The notes beneath the pieces were generated by a model. It was not told the origin of the DNA, searched no databases, and saw only the letters and a program-made list of their open reading frames with translations. Shown piece by piece: positions 1 to 9,020 of a stretch of 64,000 nt of DNA (positions within the stretch are counted from its first letter, which is position 1; every line of letters begins with the position of its first letter). The position numbers and the translations under genes were made by a program. Origin of the DNA: Actinotalea soli (GTDB lineage Bacteria; Actinomycetota; Actinomycetes; Actinomycetales; Cellulomonadaceae); assembly GCF_017565425.1 (NCBI RefSeq), contig NZ_JAGEMK010000003.1, positions 248,001 through 312,000 of the forward strand, read 5' to 3'.

Positions 1-1
1 C

Positions 2-301
2 GCGGAGGCCGCCGACGAGATCGACAGCGGCCGGCAGGTCGCGATCTACCACATCGCCACCGAGGGCGTGCTGAACTCCTACCGCCATGCCGGTGCGCGG
101 CAGTGCCGGATCGCCCTGCGCCACGAGGGAGACGGACGGGGGGTGCGGCTCACGGTGCAGGACGACGGCACCGGCCTGGGGAACGCCGCCGCCCCGGGGA
201 TCGGTCTGAGCTCGATGCGTGAGCGCGCCGCAGAGCTGGGCGGGACCTTCGTCATCGACAGCACCGGTGACGGCGCTCGGCTCACGGTGGTCCTCCCGTG
301 A
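2..301 (+). CDS. Sensor histidine kinase, C-terminal fragment (NarL-type partner)
   Basis: This is the last 99 residues of a two-component sensor kinase whose start lies before the window. The visible part is the ATP-binding (HATPase_c) domain of the HisKA_3 class: an N-box-like stretch (TEGVLNSYRHA) that coordinates Mg-ATP, then DDGTGL and GIGLSSMRERA, which form the G boxes of the nucleotide lid. The frame is open from the first bases, so the 5' truncation comes from the window edge and not from decay. Its stop overlaps the GTG start of the response regulator by four bases (GTGA), so the two are translationally coupled and form a cognate pair. The signal it senses cannot be told because the input domain is missing. 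Confidence 0.9.
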   Translation, partial: AEAADEIDSGRQVAIYHIATEGVLNSYRHAGARQCRIALRHEGDGRGVRLTVQDDGTGLGNAAAPGIGLSSMRERAAELGGTFVIDSTGDGARLTVVLP

Positions 302-981
302 GCGCCGGGGCGCCGGTCCGGGTCGTGGTGGTCGACGACCACCCCGTCTTCCGCATCGGGATGACTGCCCTGCTGCGCTCGTTGCCTGGGGTCGACGTCG
401 TCGGCGAGGCAGGCTCCGCCGCGGGCGCGCACGAGGTCCTCACCCGCACCAGGCCCGACGTCGTCGTCATGGACCTGGACCTGGGCGACGGGTCGGGGGT
501 CGAGGTCACCCGCGAGATCCTGCGGGTCGCGCCCGAGATCGGGGTGCTGGTCATGACGATGCTGGGAGACGACGACTCGGTGTTCGCGGCGATCCGTGCC
601 GGGGCCCGCGGCTACCTGCTCAAGGGAGCCTCCCCGTCCGAGGTCGAGCGGGCGGTGCGGGCCGTCGGCAACGGCGAGGCCCTCCTCGGGCAGCAGGTGG
701 TGCAGCGCGCCCTGGGCTACCTCTCCGGCTCTCGGACCCGGGGGCGGGTGCCCTTCCCCGAGCTGACCGACCGCGAGCGCGAGGTCACCGAGATGGTCGC
801 CCGCGGCTACGACAACGCGACGATCGCCCGGCGCCTGGTGCTCAGCACCAAGACGGTCCGCAACTACGTCTACGGGGTCCAGGCCAAGCTGGACGTGGGA
901 GACCGCGCACGGCTGATCGTGCGGGCACGGCAGGAGGGCCTGGGGGTCGACGAGTCGCCCGCGGAGGCGGCGGACCGCTGA
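298..981 (+). CDS. NarL/FixJ-family response regulator
   Basis: A 227-residue DNA-binding response regulator. The receiver domain carries the acidic pair Asp13-Asp14 and the phospho-acceptor Asp59 (in VVVMDLDL), with the conserved lysine in YLLKGA. A LuxR-type helix-turn-helix follows in the last 65 residues (LTDREREVTEMVARGYDNA, then a recognition helix around STKTVRNYV). Length and order match the NarL family. It is coupled to the preceding kinase by a GTGA overlap, which fixes the GTG start. A very strong hairpin begins at its stop codon, so the operon probably ends here. Target genes are unknown. Confidence 0.93.
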   Translation: MSAGAPVRVVVVDDHPVFRIGMTALLRSLPGVDVVGEAGSAAGAHEVLTRTRPDVVVMDLDLGDGSGVEVTREILRVAPEIGVLVMTMLGDDDSVFAAIRAGARGYLLKGASPSEVERAVRAVGNGEALLGQQVVQRALGYLSGSRTRGRVPFPELTDREREVTEMVARGYDNATIARRLVLSTKTVRNYVYGVQAKLDVGDRARLIVRARQEGLGVDESPAEAADR

Positions 982-1039
982 GCGGCCCGAGGACGGCGCC
1001 CAGGGTCTCGGTGCTCGTCACCCTGCCGTCCGGGCCGCT
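981..1039 (+). terminator. Long GC hairpin after the two-component operon
   Basis: Starting at the last base of the response regulator stop codon, three successive arm pairs fold back: 981-988 with 1032-1039, 991-996 with 1026-1031, and 1001-1006 (CAGGGT) with 1020-1025 (ACCCTG). That gives about 20 base pairs with two small bulges. No U-tract follows, which is common for actinobacterial terminators. Confidence 0.6.
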
Positions 1040-1104
1040 GGGCCGCGCAGGGTCGTGGGCGACCGGCCGCATCCCGTGGCCGCACGACCAGAGACGAGAG
1101 ACCC

Positions 1105-1818
1105 ATGCCCGCCAGGACCGACGAGCTCACCGACGACGCACCCGCAACCTCGCGACGAGGGCGCCGCTTCACGGCGTGGCCGCTGTGGGCCACGGTGGCC
1201 GGCGCTCTGGGGCTGTTCACCCTGTTCAGCGAGACGCGGGCGGATTCCCACGGCAGCGACTTCGCCTACCCGATCACCGCCGAGGACGTCGCCTCCCTCA
1301 GCCACTCGACCTTCCGCCTCGCCGGGATCACCGGATACCTGACCGTGCTCGCCCTCCTGGTCTTCGCGGCCCTGTGGCGTCAGCGGGTCGAGCGGCGCTA
1401 CCCCGGGTCCCTGGGGGCCGCCCTCGTGACCGTGGGCGTCGTCGCGACCAGCGGCCTGGTCGCCCTCACCTCGGGGTGGCGCGGCGCGCTGGGCAACTAC
1501 CTGCCGGGCGGGCTCGAGGAGGGCTCCTACGACCCCCACGGCCTGCTGGGCTACTACATGATGAACGACTTCAGCCCGTACATCGCGTGGGTCCCGCTGC
1601 TCGCCGCGGCCTTCGGCCTGGCGTGGATGGGACTGCGCGAGGGGCTGGTGTCCCGAGGGCTCGGCGTCCTGGCCGGGCTGCTGGCGGTCGCGCTGCTCAC
1701 CGCGACCTTCCTCACCGGGGTGCCCGGTCTGCCTGGCATGAGCATCATCGGCCTGGTCGTCGGCGGCATCTGGCTCGCGGTCGGCCGCAACGCCGTCATC
1801 CGGGGGTCGGCGGGCTGA
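1105..1818 (+). CDS. Multi-pass membrane protein of unknown function
   Basis: A 237-residue protein that I do not assign to a named family. After a charged N-terminus of about 23 residues come hydrophobic segments near residues 24-42, 72-90, 104-122, 154-172, 183-203 and 212-230, so five to six membrane helices are likely. The loop around residues 125-150 is rich in Gly, Tyr and Asp. It stands alone between the two-component operon and a convergent terminator. The ATG start at 1105 was chosen because the Arg-rich N-terminus just ahead of the first helix looks natural. It could be a target of the upstream regulator, but nothing in the sequence shows this. Confidence 0.7.
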   Translation: MPARTDELTDDAPATSRRGRRFTAWPLWATVAGALGLFTLFSETRADSHGSDFAYPITAEDVASLSHSTFRLAGITGYLTVLALLVFAALWRQRVERRYPGSLGAALVTVGVVATSGLVALTSGWRGALGNYLPGGLEEGSYDPHGLLGYYMMNDFSPYIAWVPLLAAAFGLAWMGLREGLVSRGLGVLAGLLAVALLTATFLTGVPGLPGMSIIGLVVGGIWLAVGRNAVIRGSAG

Positions 1819-1850
1819 CGCCTCCCCACGACCTGGCGGTGCTGGGCCGA

Positions 1851-1881
1851 GGACCGGGCGCGGGACAGCCGCGCCCGGTCC
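1851..1881. terminator. Bidirectional terminator hairpin
   Basis: A perfect 13-bp stem (GGACCGGGCGCGG at 1851-1863 with its complement at 1869-1881) around a 5-base loop. It lies between the convergent membrane-protein and arabinanase genes and ends just ahead of the arabinanase stop codon, so it can serve both strands. Confidence 0.75.
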
Positions 1882-1886
1882 CTCCG

Positions 1887-4418
1887 TCAGCCGCAGGTGG
1901 CTGCCGCGTAGGGAGCGGTGAGCGTCTGCCCACCGGCTTCACCGGACGCGGGGGCCACCACGATCGACACGCTCCCCGCCGGGACCGACGGCGACCTGCT
2001 CGAGAACGCCTGGGAGACGCGTGACCCGGGTGCCAGGCTGTCCACCGTCCTGGACCCGTGGTCCGAGGTCACCGTGAGGCGGACCGCCACGTCGTCGGCG
2101 TTGGTCTCGGTCGCGGTCACCACCACCGTGCCCGCCACGCATCGGGTCGAGGCGACCGCTGTCACGGCGAGCGCGCCGTCCGGTGCCTCGACGTGCCGCG
2201 CGAGCCACTGCTGCGGCGGGGCGAGGTTGGCGATCGGACGGATGGCGCGCACGGCTCCGACGACGTCGGTGCCGATCACTCCGCTCTGGTTCTCGATCTC
2301 GAGCGCGAGGTTGGCAGCCGGCGAGGAGAAGCGCACGAAGCCGTGGCCGGTGTCCTCGACGAACCATCGCTGCAGCTCGTCGGAAGGGTCGCACGCAACG
2401 AGGACGGTCGGCGTGCCCGGGGCGCCCGAGCCGTCGGCGAGAGTGACGCATCGCTCGGGCGACGTGCCGGCCGCGACCAGGCGGAACGCTGCCTCGGGGG
2501 CGGCGTCCAGGCGCCACACCTGTGCGACGACGTCGTCCGCGCAGGCCTCCTGGACCACGTCGACCTCGCCACCGGTGAGGCACTGCGTCCCCGGGACCGG
2601 GTTCTGGAGCTGGTCCTCGTTGGAGACGGGCACCACGGCCGTCGCCTCGTTCCCCGACGGGGAGGAGTCCACGACCGCCTGCCCGCCGTCCTCGTCGAAG
2701 CGGTACCAGGCGACGTCACCGCCACCGACCGCGCTCCCCCCGCCCGGTTCGGCCGTGAGTGCAGCCATCTCGGAGGCGGAGAGGGCCCGGCTGAAGATGT
2801 TCACGTCGTCGACCGAGGCGTTCAGGAGTGGATCGGCGCTGAACTGCGACCGGCCGATCCAGTTGTTGACGGTGGCGCCGAGGTCAGCCGGACGCAAGGT
2901 GTAGCTCGTGTTCTGCCGCACCGCTCGGCCGTCGACCCACAGGGTGCCGGTCGTGCCGGTCGCCGAGACCGCGACGTGGGTCCACGCCGTGCCCACCGAG
3001 ACGCTGTTGCCTGAGCCTGGGACCGTGTGACCACGCCCGTCGGCGAGCCGGATCTCCGATCGCAGGCCCGTCGGCGTCGCTGCGGCAGCCGGTGTGAGGA
3101 ACATGAAGTTCTCGGTGCTGTCGCCGAAGTCGAAGAGCCGAGCCCAGTCGTTGCCCTGGGTGCTGCCGCGCTTGACCCACATCGAGATCGTGAAGTCACC
3201 GTCCAGGTCGCTGACGATCCCGTCGGGCATGTCGACGTACCCGACCGGGCTCCCGCCGTTGAGCTGGAGCGCGGTGCCGAACCCGGGGGGCCCGGCGACG
3301 CGCGGGACCTCGGGCATGGTGAAGCTCGTCGCCTCGGTGACGAGCTGGACGTGGTCGCCGTCGGCCAGGTCGTAGGCACCACCGTCTCCGTCCGAGAAGA
3401 ACGGCCACCCGTCGCGCCACTCCATGGGACGGATCCCGAGGGTGTTGTTCGGCAGGTACGCGTGGTAGACGAGGTAGGTGACGTCGTCCTCGGTGAACAC
3501 GTCGGCCCCACCGGGCGCGCGGTAGAGCCCGGCTGGCGTGACCCCCGGTGCCGACTGCCTCGTGTCGAGGATCACGCTTCCGCCGCCCTCGTCCAGCCGG
3601 ACCCCGGCCTGGTCCACGTAGGGTCCGGTGATCTCCGTGGACCGCCCGACGGCGACCTTGTACGTCGAGCTCGCCCCCGAGCAGCACTTGTCCCAGCTCA
3701 GCACCAGGTAGTAGTAGCCGTCGCGGTAGAAGATCGCAGGACCCTCGACGGGGTTGTCGTCCGCCTGACGCGACGCGATCAGCGTCGGCTCGCCGACGAC
3801 GCTGGTGAGGTCCTCCCCGAGCTGCTGGATGGCGATGCCGTCCCAGAAGGAGCCCCACACGATCCACCACGTCCCGTCGGTGTGCTCGATGACGACCGGG
3901 TCGATCGCGTTGACGTCGAGGGGCTGAGGTCCGGTGGCGAGGCTGCCGGAGGTGATGACCGGCCGACCGAGGTCGACATAGCTGCTCGGCACCGCGGGAG
4001 TCTTGGTCGTCTTGAGACCGATCGCCGAGTCCGAGGAGCCGAAGCTCGACTGGGAGTAGTAGTAGTAGAACGTGTCGCCGATCTTCTGCAGGTGCGGGGC
4101 CCACAGCGTCGTCGAGTTCGGGACGCTGGTCGTCCACGGGGCGCGCGTCACGCTGCCCACGGTCGTCCACGGACCGTTCATGGTGGGCGCCGTGCGGATC
4201 GAGTTGTGCGAGGCGGCGACGACGTAGAGTCCCGCGGCCTCGTCGTAGGTCATCGTCGGGTCGTGCACGGAGACGTTCCCCGTGAGCGGCAGCTGCCCCA
4301 CCGGCGCGGGCTCCGGCGGGTCGTCCCCGGCCTGAGCCGGCATGGCGCTCAGGGAGAGCCCGAGACCCAGCGCCATCAGGGCGGCCAGCCCCGAGGCGCG
4401 CAGACGAGAGGTGCGCAT
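1887..4418 (-). CDS. Secreted GH43 arabinan endo-1,5-alpha-L-arabinosidase with LamG and ricin-like modules
   Basis: An 843-residue secreted enzyme predicted to cut the arabinan side chains of pectin. A Sec signal peptide ends at an AQA-GD cleavage site near residue 30. The GH43 five-blade propeller spans about residues 45-350, with the three expected acids: Asp53 (SVHDPTM, general base), Asp173 (NAIDP, pKa modulator) and Glu225 (VEGPAIF, general acid). The CCSGASSTYK stretch is typical of endo-arabinanases. A LamG/concanavalin-like module follows (about 380-555), then what looks like the beginning of a second one (about 567-595, WYRFDEDGG), a ricin-type beta-trefoil (about 605-745), and a C-terminal Ig-like tail. 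It is a single gene with LacI-type palindromes upstream, so arabinose-linked repression is likely. Export by Sec is inferred. Confidence 0.88.
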   Translation of the reverse strand: MRTSRLRASGLAALMALGLGLSLSAMPAQAGDDPPEPAPVGQLPLTGNVSVHDPTMTYDEAAGLYVVAASHNSIRTAPTMNGPWTTVGSVTRAPWTTSVPNSTTLWAPHLQKIGDTFYYYYSQSSFGSSDSAIGLKTTKTPAVPSSYVDLGRPVITSGSLATGPQPLDVNAIDPVVIEHTDGTWWIVWGSFWDGIAIQQLGEDLTSVVGEPTLIASRQADDNPVEGPAIFYRDGYYYLVLSWDKCCSGASSTYKVAVGRSTEITGPYVDQAGVRLDEGGGSVILDTRQSAPGVTPAGLYRAPGGADVFTEDDVTYLVYHAYLPNNTLGIRPMEWRDGWPFFSDGDGGAYDLADGDHVQLVTEATSFTMPEVPRVAGPPGFGTALQLNGGSPVGYVDMPDGIVSDLDGDFTISMWVKRGSTQGNDWARLFDFGDSTENFMFLTPAAAATPTGLRSEIRLADGRGHTVPGSGNSVSVGTAWTHVAVSATGTTGTLWVDGRAVRQNTSYTLRPADLGATVNNWIGRSQFSADPLLNASVDDVNIFSRALSASEMAALTAEPGGGSAVGGGDVAWYRFDEDGGQAVVDSSPSGNEATAVVPVSNEDQLQNPVPGTQCLTGGEVDVVQEACADDVVAQVWRLDAAPEAAFRLVAAGTSPERCVTLADGSGAPGTPTVLVACDPSDELQRWFVEDTGHGFVRFSSPAANLALEIENQSGVIGTDVVGAVRAIRPIANLAPPQQWLARHVEAPDGALAVTAVASTRCVAGTVVVTATETNADDVAVRLTVTSDHGSRTVDSLAPGSRVSQAFSSRSPSVPAGSVSIVVAPASGEAGGQTLTAPYAAATCG

Positions 4419-4507
4419 CGCAGTTCTCCTGTGTTCGACGTCGTTGTCGTTCCGGGGTCGGAGCGCTGTTCTCCGCCTCGTCTACATCGTTGTACGAATG
4501 CCCAAGG

Positions 4508-4554
4508 CTCGTGTGCACGAGGACCAACGGTGTGAGGCGATGTTAGGGCTAACA
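4508..4554 (-). promoter_or_regulatory. Palindromic operators upstream of the arabinanase gene
   Basis: Two palindromes lie 90-136 bases before the arabinanase start: TGTTAGGGCTAACA at 4541-4554 (6-bp arms) and CTCGTGTGCACGAG at 4508-4521 (6-bp arms). The first has the shape of LacI-family operators found ahead of arabinan and arabinose genes in actinobacteria. The regulator is not in this window. Confidence 0.55.
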
Positions 4555-4582
4555 ACCCGGGTCGTCAACGGTCGACGAGCCC

Positions 4583-5002
4583 TCAGACCTGCTGGTTCAC
4601 CCGGATCAGGTTGCCGGCCGGGTCGCGGACCGCGCAGTCGCGCACGCCGTAGTCCTGGTCGGCAGGCTCCTGGACCACGTCGGCCCCGCCGGCCACGAGC
4701 CTCTCGAAGAGTCCGTCGAGGTCGTCGCTCGCGAGGGTGATCGCGCCGTACACCCCCTTGGCGATCAGCTCGCCGATCGTGCGGCGCTCGTCTTCGGTGA
4801 TCCCCGGGTCGACGGCAGGCGGGTGCAGCACGATCGAGGTCTCCGGGCGCCCAGGCGGACTGACGGTGATCCAGCGCATCTCCTCGTACCCGACGTCCTG
4901 GCGGACCTCGAACCCGAGGGTGTCACGGTAGAAGCCGAGGGCGGCCTCGGCGTCGGTGTGCGGGAGGAAGACGTAGTGAATGGTGATGTCCATGCTCGTC
5001 AC
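4583..5002 (-). CDS. VOC-family (glyoxalase-like) protein
   Basis: A 139-residue single-domain vicinal-oxygen-chelate protein. It has the paired beta-alpha-beta-beta-beta halves of the fold: IHYVFLPHTDAEAALGFYRDTLGFEV at the start and the usual C-terminal RDCAVRDPAGNLIRVNQ. Members bind a metal and act as lyases, dioxygenases or resistance proteins, and the substrate cannot be named here. The start overlaps the stop of the AraC regulator by four bases, so the pair is one transcript. This suggests the regulator controls its own partner enzyme, perhaps for a small toxic compound. Confidence 0.85.
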   Translation of the reverse strand: MTSMDITIHYVFLPHTDAEAALGFYRDTLGFEVRQDVGYEEMRWITVSPPGRPETSIVLHPPAVDPGITEDERRTIGELIAKGVYGAITLASDDLDGLFERLVAGGADVVQEPADQDYGVRDCAVRDPAGNLIRVNQQV

Positions 5003-5448
5003 GCTAGGGGCGCCACGACCGGCACGGCTTCTCGATTCCTGACCGGTCTCGTGACCTGCCGAGCCAGGCAGGGCGGGATCCCCGCAGCGGCCTGCGAATG
5101 GTCCCGACGGTAGGCGCTCGGAGGGACACCGACGAGCTCGGTGAACCTCGAGCTGAAGGTCCCCAGGGAGGAGAACCCCACCGCGAAGCAGACCTCGGTG
5201 ACGCTCAGGTCCCCGCGACGCAGCAAGGTCATGGCCCGCTCGATGCGCCGGGTCATGAGGTAGGCGTACGGCGTCTCGCCGTAGACGCGTCGAAACTCCC
5301 GGCTCAGGTGCCCGGCCGACATGTGGACCCCACGGGCCAGGGCCTCGAGGTTGAGGGGCTGGGCGAACTCACGGTCCATCCGGTCCCGCACCCGCCGCAT
5401 GACGACGATGTCACGCACGCGCCGGTCCTCGGCCCGGTCCACCTCCAT
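4999..5448 (-). CDS. AraC-family transcriptional regulator (short form)
   Basis: A 149-residue protein made almost only of the AraC/XylS double helix-turn-helix DNA-binding domain (residues about 17-115). The first HTH is around LNLEALARGVHMSAGHLSREF. The second is around SVTEVCFAVGFSSLGTFSSRF, followed by the family signature GVPPSAYR. There is no N-terminal sugar-binding domain, so it resembles SoxS/Rob-like short regulators. The C-terminal tail of about 30 residues is unstructured. It is cotranscribed with the VOC protein downstream (4-base overlap) and is the likely regulator of that unit. Confidence 0.88.
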   Translation of the reverse strand: MEVDRAEDRRVRDIVVMRRVRDRMDREFAQPLNLEALARGVHMSAGHLSREFRRVYGETPYAYLMTRRIERAMTLLRRGDLSVTEVCFAVGFSSLGTFSSRFTELVGVPPSAYRRDHSQAAAGIPPCLARQVTRPVRNREAVPVVAPLA

Positions 5449-5595
5449 GCCCTCATGCTTCCACCTCGATCGCCACCAGGGCCAGGGCCGGGAGCGAGGG
5501 CAGGATCGATCAGGATCGGAGAAGCACGGGACAGGCCCTCGCGGCTAGCGTCCCCAGCACAGCCCACCGACCCGACCACCAGGAGAGTGCCAAGG

Positions 5596-6051
5596 ATGAG
5601 CGCCAAGCCCAGCGAGACGACGGCCCCGACCTTCTCCGAGGAGGAGCGCGCCGCCATGAAGGAGCGCGCCGCCGAGCTGAAGAAGGAGGCCAGCGGCGGG
5701 CGCCGCACCAAGGCCGCAGCCGACGAGCTCGACGTCCTGTCGAAGATCGAGACGATGGCCGCCCCGGACCGCGCGGTGGCCGAGCGCATCCACGCCATCG
5801 TCACGACCCATGCCCCCGACCTGGCCCCCAAGCTCTGGTACGGGCAGCCGGCCTATGCCAGGAAGGGCAAGGTCGTCTGCTTCTTCCGCAGCGGGGACGC
5901 CGACAAGGAGCGCTACTCGACCTTCGGTTTCACCGCCGAGGCCGCCCTCGACGACGCGAGCGGGCTGTGGCCGACCTCCTACGCCGTGACCGAGCTGACC
6001 GCCGCGGCCGAGACCAGCATCATCGCGCTCGTGGACAGGGTCGCGGGCTGA
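5596..6051 (+). CDS. YdhG/DUF1801-like protein
   Basis: A 151-residue cytosolic protein. The second half has the DUF1801 (YdhG, iron chaperone-like) signature: a helical region, then WYGQPAYARKGKVVCFF and a following beta-rich part. The first 50 residues are charged, with repeated Glu/Lys/Ala (EEERAAMKERAAELKKEA), and probably helical. The ATG at 5596 was chosen because AGGAGAG stands ten bases upstream. The frame is open further upstream but without a ribosome-binding site. The family is related to frataxin-like folds. Its function in bacteria is poorly known, and no iron gene is adjacent. Confidence 0.82.
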   Translation: MSAKPSETTAPTFSEEERAAMKERAAELKKEASGGRRTKAAADELDVLSKIETMAAPDRAVAERIHAIVTTHAPDLAPKLWYGQPAYARKGKVVCFFRSGDADKERYSTFGFTAEAALDDASGLWPTSYAVTELTAAAETSIIALVDRVAG

Positions 6052-6151
6052 GCACGCCGAGCCGCAGGATCGGTGCCAGTCTAGTGCTGCGCCACCCGTC
6101 GGTCGACGCTGGGCTGACGCCCACCCGGCACGGACGCAGCGGAGGACCTCG

Positions 6152-8989
6152 ATGCCACCCAGCCCACCCACGACGGACGAGGGCACCCCGGCAGCCCCGT
6201 CCTCCGACGCACCGGTCTGGCACACTTTGGCCCCCGACGAGGTCGCGCACCGGCTCGACGTCGACCCACGCCACGGCCTGGACGAGGGGACGGTCGGCGA
6301 GCGCCTGGCCGAGCACGGCCGCAACGAGCTGACCCAGGCCGCCGGCGTGCCGACCTGGCGCAAGGTCCTCAAGCTCCTCACCGAGCCGATGACCGTCGTC
6401 CTCGTCCTCGCGGCCGTGGTGAGCGCCGTGGTGACCCGCGAGATCGAGACACCGATCGTCATCCTCGTGGTGGTGACGTTCAACGCGGTGCTCAACCTCG
6501 TCCAGGAGCGCCGGGCCGAGGACAGCCTCCAGGCGCTCGAGGACATGACCGTGACCCGGGCGCGGGTCCGGCGCGGCGGGCGGGTCACCGAGGTGGACGC
6601 CCCCGACCTCGTGCCCGGGGACGTGGTGCTGCTCGAGGCCGGTGACGTGGTCCCCGCCGACGGCCGCGTCGTCCAGGCAGCCGGGCTCGAGGTGCAGGAG
6701 GCCGCGCTCACCGGCGAGTCCGCGCCCGTCACCAAGGAGGCAGACGCCCACCCGCCGGCGGACGCGACCCTCGGAGACCGCGTCGACATGGCGTACATGA
6801 GCACCGCCGTCACCCGCGGTCGGGGCGTGCTGGTGGTCACCGCGACCGGCATGAAGACCGAGATCGGCCGCGTCGCAGGGCTGCTCGACGCGGCCGGTCA
6901 GGAGCAGACGCCCCTGCAGCGGCAGATCGCCCAGCTCGCCATGTTCCTCAGCGTCGTCGCGGGCGTGGTGGTCGCGATCGTCTTCGGGCTCGGCCTGATC
7001 GCCGGCACCCCGGTGGGCGACCTCTTCCTCACCGCCGTCGCCCTGGCCGTCGCGACCATCCCCGAGGGGCTCACCGCCGTCGTCGCCTTCACCCTCGCCA
7101 TGGGCGCTGCCCGCCTCGCCCGCCAAGGCGCGATCATCAAGAGCCTCTCCTCGGTCGAGACCCTCGGCTCGACCGCGCACATCGCGACCGACAAGACCGG
7201 CACCCTCACCCTCAACCAGATGACCGCCCGCGAGCTCTTCGCCGAGCAGCGCCTGTTCCGGATCAGCGGCGAGGGCTACAGCACAGACGGAGACCTCGAG
7301 GCCACCGGCGACGGACCCGCCCCCGACGTGAGGGCGGCCCTGCTGAGCATGGCCTTGGCCAGCGAGGCCGTGGTGAGCGACGGCGAGCTCGTCGGCGACC
7401 CCACCGAGGGTGCGCTGGTGGTCCTGGCCGAGAAGGGCGGGCTCGACGTCGACGCGGTGCGCCGCCACTGGCCGCGGGCCGCAGAGATCCCCTTCGACTC
7501 CGACCGCAAGTACATGGCGACCTTCCACCACTGGGCCGCCTCCCCCCTCGACGACGGCGAGTCACCCGACGGGCAGGACGACGCCGCCCGTGCCTGGGTG
7601 CGGGGCCTCGCCCCGCAGGACACCGACGGCACCCGCGTGTTCGTCAAGGGCGGGCCGGACATCGTGCTGGCCCGGTGCACCCTGCTCGACACCCCCGAGG
7701 GCGTGATCGACCTCGACGACGCCCAGCGTGACCGCCTGCAGCGCCTCAACGAGGAGATCGGGTCGCGCGGGCTGCGCGTCCTGGCCGTCGCCCACCGGGA
7801 CCTCTCCCCCACGGAGATCGACCTCGAGGCGGTCGGCGAGGCCGCACCCGACGAGCTCGGCGAGCACGTGCGCGGCCTGACCCTGCTCGCCTTCGTCGGG
7901 ATCGTCGACCCGCCCCGCCCCGAGGTGAGGCAGGCCATCGAGACCGCCCACCAGGCCGGGATCGTCGTGCACATGGTCACCGGGGACCACGTCGGCACGG
8001 CCTCCGCGATCGCCGAGGACCTCGGTCTGCACGGCGAGTCCGTCTCGGGGTCCGAGCTCGACGGCATGGACGACGAGACCCTCGCCCGGCAGGCCGGCGG
8101 CTACGCGGTCCTGGCCCGGGTGAGCCCCGAGCACAAGATCCGCATGGTCGACGCGCTGCAGGCCGACGGGTCGGTCGTCGCGATGACCGGTGACGGGGTC
8201 AACGACGCCCCGGCCCTCAAGCAGGCGGACATCGGGATCGCCATGGGCATCACCGGGACCGAGGTGTCCAAGGGTGCGGCCTCGATGATCCTCACCGACG
8301 ACAACTTCGCGACCATCGTCTCGGCCGTCCGCGAGGGCCGCGGCATCTACGACAACGTCGTGAAGTTCGTGCGGTTCCAGATCGCGACCTCGTGGGGGTT
8401 CGTGATCATCTTCCTCACGGCCGGGATCGCGGGGATCGCCGGCGGCGCCCCGTTCACGGCTCTGCAGGTGCTGTGGGTCAACATCATCATGGACGGCCCG
8501 CCGGCCATGGCCCTGGGCCTGGACCGGCCCGAGCCCGACGTCATGGACCGGCCCCCACGGCGTACCGGAGAGCCGATCCTGACCCGGCCCCGCGTCGCGC
8601 GGATCATCCTCTCGGCCGTGGTCATGGGGGTCGGCACCCTGGCCGTCCTCGTCCTGGCCCCCGGGCCCGCCCCCAGCCACGGTGTGGCCACCACCGCGGG
8701 AACCATGGCCTTCACCACCTTCGTGCTGTTCCAGCTGCTCAACCTGCTCAACGTCCGCAGCCGCGAGCGCACCGTGTTCCACCGCCGCACCCTGACCAAC
8801 CGCACCCTGTGGATCGCGCTGCTCACCGTTCTCGTGCTGCAGGTCGCCGTGGTGCAGCTGCCCCTCCTGCAGGGCTTCTTCAGCACCACGGCCCTCACCG
8901 CGACGCAGTGGGCCGTCGCGGCGGGAGTGGCCTCCTCGGTGCTGGGGGTCGAGGAGGCACGCAAGGCCGTCAGCCGCCGACGGCGATGA
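6152..8989 (+). CDS. Cation-transporting P-type ATPase (P2A, calcium-type)
   Basis: A 945-residue membrane pump that uses ATP to move cations. It begins with a cation-ATPase N-terminal domain (about residues 20-90). The actuator motif TGES is at 187-190 and PEGLTAVVAF in the fourth helix is close to the PEGLP motif of calcium pumps. The phosphorylated Asp347 lies in DKTGTLT and the hinge GDGVND is at 680-685. Six C-terminal helices contain the typical QVLWVNIIMDGPPA segment. Length and motif order fit SERCA/PMR1-like bacterial pumps, so Ca2+ (or Mn2+) export is the likely role. A heavy-metal role is unlikely because no CPC motif or metal-binding N-terminus is present. It stands alone, with no regulator beside it. 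Confidence 0.9.
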   Translation: MPPSPPTTDEGTPAAPSSDAPVWHTLAPDEVAHRLDVDPRHGLDEGTVGERLAEHGRNELTQAAGVPTWRKVLKLLTEPMTVVLVLAAVVSAVVTREIETPIVILVVVTFNAVLNLVQERRAEDSLQALEDMTVTRARVRRGGRVTEVDAPDLVPGDVVLLEAGDVVPADGRVVQAAGLEVQEAALTGESAPVTKEADAHPPADATLGDRVDMAYMSTAVTRGRGVLVVTATGMKTEIGRVAGLLDAAGQEQTPLQRQIAQLAMFLSVVAGVVVAIVFGLGLIAGTPVGDLFLTAVALAVATIPEGLTAVVAFTLAMGAARLARQGAIIKSLSSVETLGSTAHIATDKTGTLTLNQMTARELFAEQRLFRISGEGYSTDGDLEATGDGPAPDVRAALLSMALASEAVVSDGELVGDPTEGALVVLAEKGGLDVDAVRRHWPRAAEIPFDSDRKYMATFHHWAASPLDDGESPDGQDDAARAWVRGLAPQDTDGTRVFVKGGPDIVLARCTLLDTPEGVIDLDDAQRDRLQRLNEEIGSRGLRVLAVAHRDLSPTEIDLEAVGEAAPDELGEHVRGLTLLAFVGIVDPPRPEVRQAIETAHQAGIVVHMVTGDHVGTASAIAEDLGLHGESVSGSELDGMDDETLARQAGGYAVLARVSPEHKIRMVDALQADGSVVAMTGDGVNDAPALKQADIGIAMGITGTEVSKGAASMILTDDNFATIVSAVREGRGIYDNVVKFVRFQIATSWGFVIIFLTAGIAGIAGGAPFTALQVLWVNIIMDGPPAMALGLDRPEPDVMDRPPRRTGEPILTRPRVARIILSAVVMGVGTLAVLVLAPGPAPSHGVATTAGTMAFTTFVLFQLLNLLNVRSRERTVFHRRTLTNRTLWIALLTVLVLQVAVVQLPLLQGFFSTTALTATQWAVAAGVASSVLGVEEARKAVSRRRR

Positions 8990-9020
8990 GTTCGCCCCCG
9001 CGGCCGGGTCTGCCGAAGGC

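Noticed and set aside
4999-5831. A longer AraC protein starting near 5831
   Set aside because: That frame is open in a different register over the YdhG-like gene and has no domain; the ATG at 5448 gives the complete short AraC domain.
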